From the NCBI GenBank assembly GCA_016791475.1, contig JAEUWI010000030.1, positions 1 to 64,000 of the forward strand: DNA of 64,000 bases, written 5' to 3'. The stretch is from Candidatus Hydrogenedentota bacterium (GTDB lineage Bacteria > Hydrogenedentota > Hydrogenedentia > Hydrogenedentales > JAEUWI01). The translations under genes and the position numbers were made by a program. The notes beneath the pieces were generated by a model. It searched no databases and was not told the DNA's origin. It was given only the letters and a program-made list of their open reading frames with translations. Shown piece by piece: positions 17,705 through 25,510 of this stretch (the stretch's first letter is position 1; every line of letters begins with the position of its first letter).

Positions 17705-18172
17705 ATGGCCATATCCTGCAGGCGACTTCAACCAGGGGACATCGCGCCACTTCGCGCACTCTTGAACGTGTTTCGTGTGGCCTTCGGCGAACCGGATTCC
17801 GAGCGCCAGTATGAGCCCGACGATGCCTACATCAACACCCTCCTGGGCGACGCCACCTGTGTGGTGCTGGTCGCCTGCAATGATCACGACGAAGTGGTCG
17901 GGGGACTCGTGGCTTATGAGCTCAGGAAGTTCGAGCGACCGCGCAGCGAGTTCTATCTCTACGATCTCGCCGTAGACGAACGCTACCGACGCCAGGGCAT
18001 CGCCACGGAACTCATTGAGCGCCTGGGGTGGATCGGCGCGGCGGCGGGGGGCTACGTAATCTTCGTCCAGGCCGATACCGTCGATGCACCCGCCGTGGCC
18101 CTCTACACGAAACTCTGCGCCAGCGTCGAAGCCGACGTGGTACATTTCGATATTGCCATCCGCAACCGGTGA
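17705..18172 (+). CDS. GNAT N-acetyltransferase similar to AAC(3)-I aminoglycoside acetyltransferases
   Basis: This 155-residue protein matches AAC(3)-I enzymes over nearly its full length from my recall of that family. Shared blocks are FERPRSEFYLYDLAV, the acetyl-CoA-binding motif A RRQGIATELIERL, GYVIFVQAD and DAPAVALYTKL, ending near VVHFDI. AAC(3)-I enzymes acetylate the 3-amino group of gentamicin-type aminoglycosides. Chromosomal relatives exist and whether this one confers resistance is unknown. It starts at ATG 17705 with GAGGGAC eight bases upstream, 41 bases after recF. The position between recF and dciA suggests insertion into a replication/repair operon. Confidence 0.82.
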   Translation: MAISCRRLQPGDIAPLRALLNVFRVAFGEPDSERQYEPDDAYINTLLGDATCVVLVACNDHDEVVGGLVAYELRKFERPRSEFYLYDLAVDERYRRQGIATELIERLGWIGAAAGGYVIFVQADTVDAPAVALYTKLCASVEADVVHFDIAIRNR

Positions 18173-18273
18173 GGGCGATAGGCCCGGGCCAGAGCCCCTG
18201 TCCACGCTCCAGAGAAATAGCGTACAATGGACGGCTGTCACCAGCGGAGTGGAACAGGAATCCCGGCGGCCAG

Positions 18274-18624
18274 ATGATGACCGCCACACGACACGAGGCC
18301 GAATTGAAGCGCACCAAACCCGAAGGCGTGGGTGATATCCTCGCCAAACTTAAGAAGACTACCGATCTGGGCAAGCACCTGGAGCACGCCGAGATATGGG
18401 AACACTGGCCCGAGATTGTCGGCGAGACCGTGGCCAAACACACGCGCCCGCAGGGCATCAAAGAGCTCCAGCTCAGGATAGAAGCCGACAGCGCCGTGTG
18501 GATGCACAAGCTCAACTACCGCAAATGGCAGATCATGAAAAAGATCAACCGCATCGCCGGAAAAGAGCTCGTGTCGGATATGTACATCGTGCTCGTGCCC
18601 GACGGGGAAGAGATGGGGGAGTAG
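18274..18624 (+). CDS. DUF721/DciA-like protein
   Basis: This 116-residue protein belongs to DUF721, which includes DciA, the loader of the replicative helicase DnaB in bacteria lacking DnaC. Core features are the helix around IWEHWPEIVGETVAKHTRP and the following LQLRIEADSAVWMHKLNYRKWQIMKKIN segment, typical of the KH-like DciA fold. ATG 18274 was chosen because it starts the conserved part; ribosome-site support is weak (GGCGGCCAG). Association with recF is common for this family. The helicase-loading role is known for DciA and inferred here. Confidence 0.82.
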   Translation: MMTATRHEAELKRTKPEGVGDILAKLKKTTDLGKHLEHAEIWEHWPEIVGETVAKHTRPQGIKELQLRIEADSAVWMHKLNYRKWQIMKKINRIAGKELVSDMYIVLVPDGEEMGE

Positions 18625-18694
18625 GGGGCGGTCCCGAGTATTCAGAAGATATTTTTCAAATTGTGAGTGTATATTGCAGAGCAGGAGAATACCA

Positions 18695-19795
18695 GTGCCC
18701 CTCTACGAAATGACCGCTGACACCTTTCGTCCGATAGCTCAGGCTTCGTTTGCCGATCTCAGGATACGAGAGCGGGGAGATCTCCAACGTTTGCTTCGCA
18801 CTCAGATCGAGGTGCTTGGGGATGACCTCTATGTGCTCACGGAAGAATTTGGCGACTGGGAGGATAGTCGACGTAGAATTGACCTGCTCGCCATAGATCG
18901 TCAGGCCAATCTGGTCGTGCTCGAGTTGAAGCGAACCAATGACGGCGGACATATGGACCTGCAGGCTATCCGCTACGCGAGCATGGTGTCCGCCATGACT
19001 TTTGAACGGGCGGCTCAGATCCATGGAGAGTTCCTGACTCGTATTGGAGAAGTCGCAGTCGAAGCGCGCGAGCGTATGTTGGCCTTTTTGGGATGGGATG
19101 ATCCGGACGAGGAGAATTTTGCACCCGATGTTCGGATATTGCTGGTGTCAGAGGACTTTGGGAAGGAACTGACAACAGCGGTACTCTGGCTCCGGGAACG
19201 CGATATTGACATCCGTTGCGTGCGCCTTAGGCCCTATCTGGATGGGGAATCAAGATTAATCGATGTCCAGCAAATCATACCCCTTCCCGAGGCGCAAGAG
19301 TATCAAGTGCAACTCCGCGAGAAGGAGCAAGCCGGGCGCAAGGTGCGGGTAGAGAAGAGCAACGAGTTCAGCCGATTCTGGGCGGGCCTACTGGTGCTCG
19401 CGCGGGAGCGCCAGACGCGCCACGCGCATCTGAAGCCGGGGACGCAACACTGGATTGGTACCACGTCGGGTATTCGTGGTCTAGTGTTCAACTATATCAT
19501 TGTGCGTGGCTACGGGGCCGTCGAGCTATACATTGATCGGGGTGATGGCGACGAGAACAAATTGATATTCGACCGGCTTCACATGCTGAAGCCGGAGATC
19601 GAGGGGCGTTTCGGAACGCAGCTTTCGTGGGAAAGGTTGGACGCGCGGCGGGGTTGCCGGATTAAGTACAGCCTTGATTTGGGAGGCTATCGGATTCCCG
19701 AGGTGGAGTGGACTGCATTGCAGTCAGCCATGATCGAGGCGATGGCGCGGCTGGAGGCGGCATTGAAGCCTGCCTTGGATTCACTCGACCTGTAG
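18695..19795 (+). CDS. PD-(D/E)XK nuclease-like protein with DUF91 and DUF4268 domains
   Basis: This 366-residue protein has an N-terminal domain like DUF91/NucS-type nucleases. SRRRIDLLAIDRQANLVVLELKR carries the acidic and E-x-K residues expected of a PD-(D/E)XK active site, and the following helix contains DLQAIRYASMVSAM. The C-terminal ~140 residues (FWAGLLVLARERQTRHAHLKP and on) resemble DUF4268. The combination is widespread, often in mobile or defence regions, and its activity is not well established. GTG 18695 is preferred over TTG 18674 because AGGAGA stands 8 bases before it. It marks the left edge of the variable island. Confidence 0.78.
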   Translation: MPLYEMTADTFRPIAQASFADLRIRERGDLQRLLRTQIEVLGDDLYVLTEEFGDWEDSRRRIDLLAIDRQANLVVLELKRTNDGGHMDLQAIRYASMVSAMTFERAAQIHGEFLTRIGEVAVEARERMLAFLGWDDPDEENFAPDVRILLVSEDFGKELTTAVLWLRERDIDIRCVRLRPYLDGESRLIDVQQIIPLPEAQEYQVQLREKEQAGRKVRVEKSNEFSRFWAGLLVLARERQTRHAHLKPGTQHWIGTTSGIRGLVFNYIIVRGYGAVELYIDRGDGDENKLIFDRLHMLKPEIEGRFGTQLSWERLDARRGCRIKYSLDLGGYRIPEVEWTALQSAMIEAMARLEAALKPALDSLDL

Positions 19796-19810
19796 TGTGA
19801 TAGCGATTTA

Positions 19811-19976
19811 CTCGTTCCCAAGCTCCGCTTGGGAATGCCGTCCCCGGAGCTCTGCTCCGCTGCGATTGTGGCGTTGAATTGTGCGTTGAACAATGCACGT
19901 GATCGTCGGATACGTCACCGCCACTGGCGAAGCGGAGCTTCGAGACCTGCATTCCCAAGCGGAGCTTGGGAACGAG
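19811..19976. repeat. 166-bp element with perfect 27-bp inverted ends
   Basis: The left end CTCGTTCCCAAGCTCCGCTT and seven further bases (19811-19837) is the exact reverse complement of 19950-19976. Each arm is itself a palindrome (TTCCCAAGC...GCTTGGGAA). The interior has further GGAGC/GCTCC pairs. Size and ends suggest a MITE or REP-derived element without coding capacity. Confidence 0.85.
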
Positions 19977-20260
19977 AGAAGGCGAGAATTACTTCGGTGC
20001 CGTATGGTGCAGCGATCTCGTCTTGCTCCGCGTCGCGATTCCAGCATCCACTGGGACATGCCGCCGCGTTGAGATGCTCTTTGCTTCTCGGGGTGATGGG
20101 TGGGGACTGGGATTCCCTGGCCGTTTGGGGTTCGCATGCGGCGGTACGTCCCCCTCAGGTTGATTCATCCCGACGGGCTCCCGGATACTACGGCGCAAGG
20201 TGGGGCGGGTGTATGCCGCGCCATGAGACGTCAAGGCTATGAAGAGGGGTATCGGGATCG
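19977..20260. other. Intergenic region
   Basis: No supported gene. It probably holds the promoter of the interrupted gene that starts at 20261; AGAGGGG stands about 12 bases before that start. Confidence 0.4.
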
Positions 20261-20440
20261 ATGAGTAGTGATTATAAACCCACGTCGCGCAGGCCGATTG
20301 CAGGGTTTTTCCGTAGCATGGCGGGCGGTTCGGTTCGTTGGTGCGTCCGTTGGGATGTGCACCCGAACACGATTTCCTATCTAGTTTCTGTGTCGAATAG
20401 CCGTTTCTGGCGCATCCTTCGGAGTTTTTCTCATTCCTAG
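20261..20440 (+). pseudogene. 5' fragment of a CDP-alcohol phosphatidyltransferase gene cut by an IS
   Basis: From ATG 20261 the frame reads MSSDYKPTSRRPIAGFF and continues to DVHPNTISYL, which resembles the N-terminus of CDP-alcohol phosphatidyltransferases (RRPIA block, then a V/I-x-PNTISxLS helix start). At 20381-20384 the insertion sequence begins and the frame runs only 19 more codons into the IS before TAG at 20438-20440. The catalytic CDP-alcohol motif, which lies further on in this family, is lost. Known members make phospholipid head groups. The assignment rests on about 40 residues, so family is likely but subtype unknown. Confidence 0.6.
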
Positions 20441-22038
20441 TTCAGTGTAGCTCTTCTGGATGGCGTCCATAATGCTGCATTTCGTCATCGAACGTCGATT
20501 TCCGACGCCTCGGGACGCATCCCTCCGTCGCCCCGCGTTAACCATTCAAAATCGAAGCCGATTTTCTATGTCTCTGCGAGCAGAACGAGGTTGTGGCAGA
20601 ACACCGCACAGCCCACGCTCGACGCAAAATTCTTATAACCCTTAAAAAGGCATCGATTCAGCTTGAAGGCGCGTTTTAACACGGATATCGTCCCTTCGAC
20701 ACCGGCGCGGAAGGCTTGGCCTGCCTTGAACTCTTCACCGTGCTCTCGCTCTTCCTCTTTCTTGGTCCGCCGGCCCTTCTTGCAGATGGATACGGTCGTG
20801 ATCTTCTTCTCAAGCCCTTTCAGTTGTTCGACACTCGCATAGAATCCTTTGTCGGCAGCAAGCGTGTCGGGTAGCTTGCCGAACAAGGAGCGATGGGCCT
20901 CGAGCGTCGCCTCCAAGAGGTCTTTGTCCTCCTCGCGCTCCGGCATCACTTTGTAGTGGGTGATGAACTTCTCGCCCGTCTGAGCGATCAACACCTTATG
21001 ACCAAACTCGACCGGCTTCCCGGCCTTGCCCCGCTTCAAGAGTTCGGTGTGCTCCTCAAAGAGGCTGTAGACCTTCTCGTTCGAAGGAACAATCTCGCCA
21101 TCGAATATGCGGCGCTGGGCCTGGTCGACGATTCGCTCGGCGACGGGGGTGTACAGGACAAGTTCCGACACCTCAAGGATTGCGTGCGCGAATAGCTTTT
21201 GAACTTCGTTGCTGATCCCGGCAATCCACGCCACCCGCTCTATGAGGAGTCGATAAGTGCGTTTCACCTGTCGCTGCGTTGCCTTGCTGCGGCTCTTGGC
21301 GTTGCGGGCGATGTAGAAGGCGAGTTTCTTGACCTTTTTGTCGTGGTAGCGGTGCGTAAGGCCCAATTTCGGGCACGCCTTTTGAAGGCGGCGCAGCGTA
21401 CGGCACAGAACCCGGAAACTGTCCCACAAGAGCGAAGAATCGGTGGGGTAGTGAATATTGGACTCATACGCCGTCGAGTCCGTGCGCAACTTCTCGCCAC
21501 TGATCCACGCCTTCTTCTTCGCGTGCCGCGCCAACGACTGGTTCACCGCATGCCAGGTTTCCCCTGACAACGCGGCAAAAGCCTTGCCCACAAAGGAAAA
21601 ATCCATCATCGGCTTCGCGAAACCCAGCCCCACGAAGCTGCGTAGGAAATCACTATTCTCGATCCGAACCACCACGTCCCGGTAACTGTCCTGCTCCACA
21701 AACATCACCACCAGGCATCGTAGAATCTCTTCAGAAGTATAACCGCTGCAACGGCCCTTTTCAGAAGTCGAGAGCCATCGGCAGAAATCCGAATGCACCA
21801 AATCAAGCACCGCCGGGTTCGCCAGCAACAGCGCATTGATGGACCCGTACTTCTTGCGGTACGACGCCACCACTTTCGTCGGGCTTGACGGAAGCTCAAA
21901 ATCCAGGTAAATTTGACGCACAGTCTTCATTCGCATGGCCTGCTCCTTTCTGTGATTGCCGTCACAGATGTTTTGTCCAAAGGGAGTAGGCCATTCGTTT
22001 ATCATTTTGTCAATTCAGCTTTCCGCCACAGAAACTAG
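20381..22038 (-). mobile_element. Insertion sequence with CTAG at both ends
   Basis: Terminal inverted repeats run 20385-20403 (TTTCTGTGTCGAATAGCCG) and 22016-22034 (its complement with 4 mismatches in 19). CTAG stands immediately outside each end (20381-20384, 22035-22038), the expected short target duplication for IS5-like elements. The element is 1650 bp between the CTAG copies and has one intact transposase gene on the minus strand. The genes on either side do not belong together: a CDP-alcohol phosphatidyltransferase start lies on the left and an hsdS end on the right. Confidence 0.88.
20566..21936 (-). CDS. DDE transposase (IS5/ISNCY-like)
   Basis: This 456-residue transposase is complete. 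Catalytic residues fit a DDE pattern: Asp in LRTDSTAYESNIHYPTDSS, Asp in TLAADKGFY and Glu in AGVEGTISVLKR. N-terminal residues 30-110 include an alpha-helical DUF772-like region (YTSEEILRCLVVMFVEQDSY). EFGHKVLIAQTGEKFI and a C-terminal helical tail GCAVFCHNLVLLAE follow. ATG 21936 was chosen for AAGGAG 10 bases upstream; the open frame extends further upstream without support. I cannot fix the IS family more closely than IS5/ISNCY-type from memory. Confidence 0.88.
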   Translation of the reverse strand: MRMKTVRQIYLDFELPSSPTKVVASYRKKYGSINALLLANPAVLDLVHSDFCRWLSTSEKGRCSGYTSEEILRCLVVMFVEQDSYRDVVVRIENSDFLRSFVGLGFAKPMMDFSFVGKAFAALSGETWHAVNQSLARHAKKKAWISGEKLRTDSTAYESNIHYPTDSSLLWDSFRVLCRTLRRLQKACPKLGLTHRYHDKKVKKLAFYIARNAKSRSKATQRQVKRTYRLLIERVAWIAGISNEVQKLFAHAILEVSELVLYTPVAERIVDQAQRRIFDGEIVPSNEKVYSLFEEHTELLKRGKAGKPVEFGHKVLIAQTGEKFITHYKVMPEREEDKDLLEATLEAHRSLFGKLPDTLAADKGFYASVEQLKGLEKKITTVSICKKGRRTKKEEEREHGEEFKAGQAFRAGVEGTISVLKRAFKLNRCLFKGYKNFASSVGCAVFCHNLVLLAET

Positions 22039-22187
22039 TTAACGCCGTTGATCGCGAGACCGGGCACTACGACCGCTTCCGGGCCAAAATCGAGGGGTCA
22101 CTTGATACGGTGAACGAATACCGGAACGTGTTGATATCGGGGGTGGTGACAGGGAAGATTGATGTACGTGAGGCGAAGCACTACTAG
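22039..22187 (+). pseudogene. hsdS: 3' remnant of a type I restriction specificity gene (hsdS)
   Basis: Directly after the IS the plus strand reads VDRETGHYDRFRAKIEG and then TVNEYRNVLISGVVTGKIDV before TAG at 22185-22187. This is the C-terminal coiled coil and tail of HsdS (typical form: DRET..ID.LI.KIE..I..LKEYR.ALIS.AVTGKIDVRE). Only about 48 codons remain; both target-recognition domains are gone. No hsdM or full hsdR remains nearby. The following gene begins 13 bases later and was presumably cotranscribed with hsdS. Confidence 0.85.
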
Positions 22188-22199
22188 GGGATTGATGAA

Positions 22200-23450
22200 A
22201 TGGATACGAAAGCACAAGGCGCTTGGATAATTCATCACGCTGGCAAGCTCGAAGAGTACGGCACCAGTGCAGGAATGGATAACTTGCGGAAAGCCGGAAA
22301 TTGCGGAGTGCTGCTCTCGGCCCTCTCAGCAAGCGACGAACAAAATCAGCTGAGTAACGAAAAGGTGCGGACGCTCGCAGAGGTTGCTGGCCTTGACCTT
22401 ACGTATCAACTCCCCGCCTTATTAGAAACACTCAAAGACCATGCGTTGATCGATTTGGGACAAAACTCCATCGAGGTGCTTGGGCTGACAACTCGGACTG
22501 TTCTAGAGCACACCGGTAACATTTTCAACCATTTGGATCCTAAACCCATTGAAATCGCCTCCCTTGATGCCGCGGAACTCTGTTCACAAGCCCCACGAAC
22601 CGATGTCGAGTTGGGCAAGTATCTGAGCAATCAGTACCACCTTGCGAGAAAGGATGTTAATCAGTTAATAGAGACGGTCGAAACATACAAGCTTTGCGAC
22701 ATGGAGCCTCTGGATAGTTTAAATAAGCTCTACTTCAACGGCGCATTGTTTCGCGGTGATCACGTAAAGAAGGCGAAAGCCGTTTTGGATTCATTGACGG
22801 CAGTCGATCGAACAAACGTTCAGAGTGTCGATCAACTATTGACTGCCGAAGGGTGTATCGAGAAGAAGATTGCTGTGCAGACGCTCGGAGTTAAGCTTTT
22901 CAAGAAGTTGCAGTCAATCGGCATGTATGACGTAAATACCGTCAGCAACAACAGAGAGACTGTCGAATACATTACGCGGCCATCGGCCTTCAATAAGTTT
23001 GGACGTAGCGACATCTCTGATGCGTTCGATCTGGCCAAGGCATTCGTAGCTTCGCTCGAATACGGGATGAGTCGTAGTGCGTCCGGTCGCGGGCGGATCG
23101 TCTTTTTGAAGCAGCTTATGGAAAAGCTCATTGCGGGTAGTGCAATAGGACCATGCACGGCGATCGGTCAAGATTATAGAGTGTTGGAGCTTCGTGGTGT
23201 GGTCCAAGTTATCCCGACACGGGGCCAAATGTTTTCAATGCGGCTCCTAAAACGAGATATTGGAAAGTTAGCTCTTCAGGTCCTTCAATCAGGAGATGCC
23301 AGCGATCAGTCCCTCACGGTGCTCCCTGGATCGCCGTTGAATGCGTATAGTGGCCCCGAATACAATCGCGTCCAAGCTCGCAAACAGGCTCATGCTGAAA
23401 AAATAGATGTCCGTCAAGCGCTTGAAACCCTCCGAACCACGAGCCTTTAA
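22200..23450 (+). CDS. Unknown protein with probable winged-helix segment, first gene of a two-gene module
   Basis: I do not recognise the family of this 416-residue protein. It begins MDTKAQGAWIIHHAGKLE. Residues about 60-105 (LSNEKVRTLAEVAGLDLTYQ, then LPALLETLKDHALIDLG and a strand-like SIEVLGLT) look like a winged helix-turn-helix. A second similar helical unit may lie near 195-240. The rest is predicted mixed alpha/beta without membrane segments. The start has AGGGG nine bases upstream. The next gene begins within 14 bases of its stop, so the two are coupled. It lies 13 bases after the hsdS remnant, suggesting it was once an accessory gene of a type I restriction locus. DNA binding is inference from helix pattern alone. 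Confidence 0.7.
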   Translation: MDTKAQGAWIIHHAGKLEEYGTSAGMDNLRKAGNCGVLLSALSASDEQNQLSNEKVRTLAEVAGLDLTYQLPALLETLKDHALIDLGQNSIEVLGLTTRTVLEHTGNIFNHLDPKPIEIASLDAAELCSQAPRTDVELGKYLSNQYHLARKDVNQLIETVETYKLCDMEPLDSLNKLYFNGALFRGDHVKKAKAVLDSLTAVDRTNVQSVDQLLTAEGCIEKKIAVQTLGVKLFKKLQSIGMYDVNTVSNNRETVEYITRPSAFNKFGRSDISDAFDLAKAFVASLEYGMSRSASGRGRIVFLKQLMEKLIAGSAIGPCTAIGQDYRVLELRGVVQVIPTRGQMFSMRLLKRDIGKLALQVLQSGDASDQSLTVLPGSPLNAYSGPEYNRVQARKQAHAEKIDVRQALETLRTTSL

Positions 23451-23463
23451 GGAGTAAATGGCG

Positions 23464-24495
23464 ATGGGAGATAAAGGAAATCTCAAAGGTGCGAGGGCCG
23501 AAGAGGCGATCCGCAATGTTTTTTTGCATGCGGGTTACTATGTTGTGCGAGCACTGCCCTACAAATTTAAAGATCGTGATGTAACGGATATCGACCTTTG
23601 GCTCTATGGCAAGAGTGGGTTGTTCCGAGAGCGTGTCAATGTCGATATTAAGAACAAGAAGACTCCGCAGGCTATAGAGCGATTCTTCTGGGCATTGGGG
23701 GTGATGCACGTGCTCCGATTGGATAGATGTATCGTCGTAACGACGGAGAGCAATCCAGCTGTTGTTGAGTTTGGCAGACGCAGCAATGTAGCTGTTATCG
23801 ATGGTCAGTACCTGCACGATGCCCAAGCCATGCCAGATGCGAGTCGCCTGTCGGAGGAGCAGTTGTTCTCAGCTTTGCAACCGATTGGTGCTGAGGAGCT
23901 GGGCAAGGAACTCCTTGGGAGGTATCACTCGGCCAAGGCTCGTCTTCTGACACATATGACGTTTGATGGGTGCAATCTACATATTGTTGATATCAGGAAA
24001 TGCTTTGAGGAACTAATCGCCTATCCGGGAGTTCAAGATGCGATTCGTCGAGTGCTCTATGCCACCTTAAGCTATTTGGCGGTAACAGTGGACTTCCTTG
24101 CCGTGAAGATGGAATTCACGGACTTCGAGCGACGGCAGCACACCATTGAGACAGGGTTTCGTTATGGGACTGCCGGACGCAATCGTCTCGATGAGTTTGG
24201 CAAAGTGCTAGACTTGTGTAAAAGGCCGGATAGGCCAGAAGATTCCAATGTGATATCTCAGATCGTCAAGAGTTTAAAAGTTGAGGCGGGCAATCTGCGC
24301 GCCGATATTATTGCGGAGTTTATGACGAAGCAGCTTGCTGGATACGGATTGTTCAAATTAGCAGTACAACTGGAATCGCAAGCATTTGCTATAAGCTGTT
24401 CGCCTATTGTAGAGCTCCCGACCGAGTTGAAATCGTTTGTTCTGGTACTTGCCGACTTCTTTGGAATTGAACGCACAAAGGTGTTAGCGTGTTAG
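23464..24495 (+). CDS. PD-(D/E)XK-like nuclease domain protein, second gene of the module
   Basis: This 343-residue protein has an N-terminal domain (about residues 1-125) with the order of a restriction-endonuclease-like fold. A helix with Glu (KGARAEEAIRNVFLHAGYYV) leads to Asp residues in DRDVTDIDLWLYG, then a strand with an acidic residue, x and Lys in NVDIKNKKTPQAIERFFWA, and a following helix. RCIVVTTESNPAVVEFGRR fits the last strand. Residues 150-343 are helical and unrecognised. Two starts exist: ATG 23458 and ATG 23464; AAGGAG overlapping the upstream stop is better spaced for 23464. I infer a DNA-cleaving or DNA-binding role together with the preceding gene. Confidence 0.68.
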   Translation: MGDKGNLKGARAEEAIRNVFLHAGYYVVRALPYKFKDRDVTDIDLWLYGKSGLFRERVNVDIKNKKTPQAIERFFWALGVMHVLRLDRCIVVTTESNPAVVEFGRRSNVAVIDGQYLHDAQAMPDASRLSEEQLFSALQPIGAEELGKELLGRYHSAKARLLTHMTFDGCNLHIVDIRKCFEELIAYPGVQDAIRRVLYATLSYLAVTVDFLAVKMEFTDFERRQHTIETGFRYGTAGRNRLDEFGKVLDLCKRPDRPEDSNVISQIVKSLKVEAGNLRADIIAEFMTKQLAGYGLFKLAVQLESQAFAISCSPIVELPTELKSFVLVLADFFGIERTKVLAC

Positions 24496-24529
24496 GTGAT
24501 ATCACAGACGTGAGTGAAGGAGCGCAATA

Positions 24530-24601
24530 ATGCCGAACCCGCACACCGAAAATACTCTCGAATCCGCTTTTACATCTAGCTTAAAGCCCGCAGGCAAGTG
24601 A
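24530..24601 (+). pseudogene. 23-codon remnant with strong ribosome site (possible gene start fragment)
   Basis: AAGGAG eight bases upstream drives a frame MPNPHTENTLESAFTSSLKP that ends after 23 codons. It overlaps the next start (GTGA). The opening, TENTLE with a helical continuation, is reminiscent of the beginning of type I restriction R subunits, but this is too short to be sure. It may be a leader peptide for the next frame instead. Confidence 0.35.
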
Positions 24602-25311
24602 CCACCCGAGTTGCCATAGAGCCCGCGCTCTTTCGCTGGGCGATAGCGCGTTCGCGGAAACCCGACACGGCATTGTCCGAGAAGTTTCCGAAGCTCGACA
24701 CGTGGCTGTCGGGAGAGTCAGCACCTACTTTGAAGCAGTTGGAGGATTTTTCCCAGGCGACCCACGCGCCGTTGGGCTATTTATTTCTGCCCGAACCGCC
24801 GGAGGAGCGGTTGCCTATCCCTGATTTCCGGACGCTTTCCGGGACGGCGGTGCGCAGCCCGAGTGCCGACCTGCTGGATACGCTGTACACCATGCAACAG
24901 CGGCAGTAGTGGCTTCGGGAGACCTTGGTGGAGGCGGACGGAGAGCCGTTGGGTATTGTAGGGTCGGAGCGGTTTTCGGACCTTCCCTAGGCGGTGGAGG
25001 CGGCGATGCGGGAGGCCTTGGGCCTCAAGCGCGGCTGGGCGCGCGAGGTGACCACGTGGAAGGACGCGATCAGCGCGTTGCACCATGCCATTCAGGACTT
25101 GGGCGTGATGGCGGTGATCAATGGCGTGGTGGGCAACAACACGCACCGGAAACTGGACGTGGCGGAGTTCCGGGGCTTTGCGTTGTGCGATGCCTATGCG
25201 CCACTGATCTTCGTCAACGGCGCGGACACGAAGTCGGCCCAGAACGTCACGCTGGCCCACGATTTGGTCCATGTGTAGATCGGGCGCGGCGGCGACAGTG
25301 GCCTAGATCCA
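24598..25311 (+). pseudogene. XRE/ImmA-IrrE (DUF955) protein gene broken by amber codons
   Basis: One frame encodes a recognisable HTH-plus-ImmA/IrrE metallopeptidase protein. It starts TRVAIEPALFRWAIARS, passes LKQLEDFSQATHAPLGYLFL and PIPDFRTLSG, and reaches INGVVGNNTHRKLD, PLIFVNGAD and LAHDLVHV. The zinc motif HExxH appears as HDLVH, so the Glu is replaced by Asp. TAG interrupts at 24907-24909, 24988-24990, 25276-25278 and about 25309-25311, always in the same frame. At two sites the expected residue differs from TAG by one base (Gln before WLRE, Trp in the HLWIG position). The C-terminal ~150 residues of the family are missing. Most simply this is a decayed gene. Confidence 0.8.
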
Positions 25312-25510
25312 AGCTAGTCCACCGGCTCAGCCGGTGTGCATTCATCAGGTTCCGCAGTCCCTTCGGGACTAAATCCTTAAAAATAAACTCTTTCTGTGCT
25401 CGAGTGAATCGGCTCCTTTTAGGGGCCTTCCTCATACCACCGGTTCTATCAGTGGTTACTGATTTCACCACAAGTTTTTTTACTCGGCGACTTCCCGAGA
25501 GAGCATTATA
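25312..25510. repeat. Hairpin-rich spacer, possible REP or IS200-type end
   Basis: Three small hairpins lie close together: CACCGGCTCAGCCGGTG (25320-25336), AGTCCCTTCGGGACT (25356-25370) and ATCAGTGGTTACTGAT (25448-25463). No gene is present. Such spacing is seen at ends of IS200/IS605-like or REP elements, but no transposase of that type is near. Confidence 0.5.
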
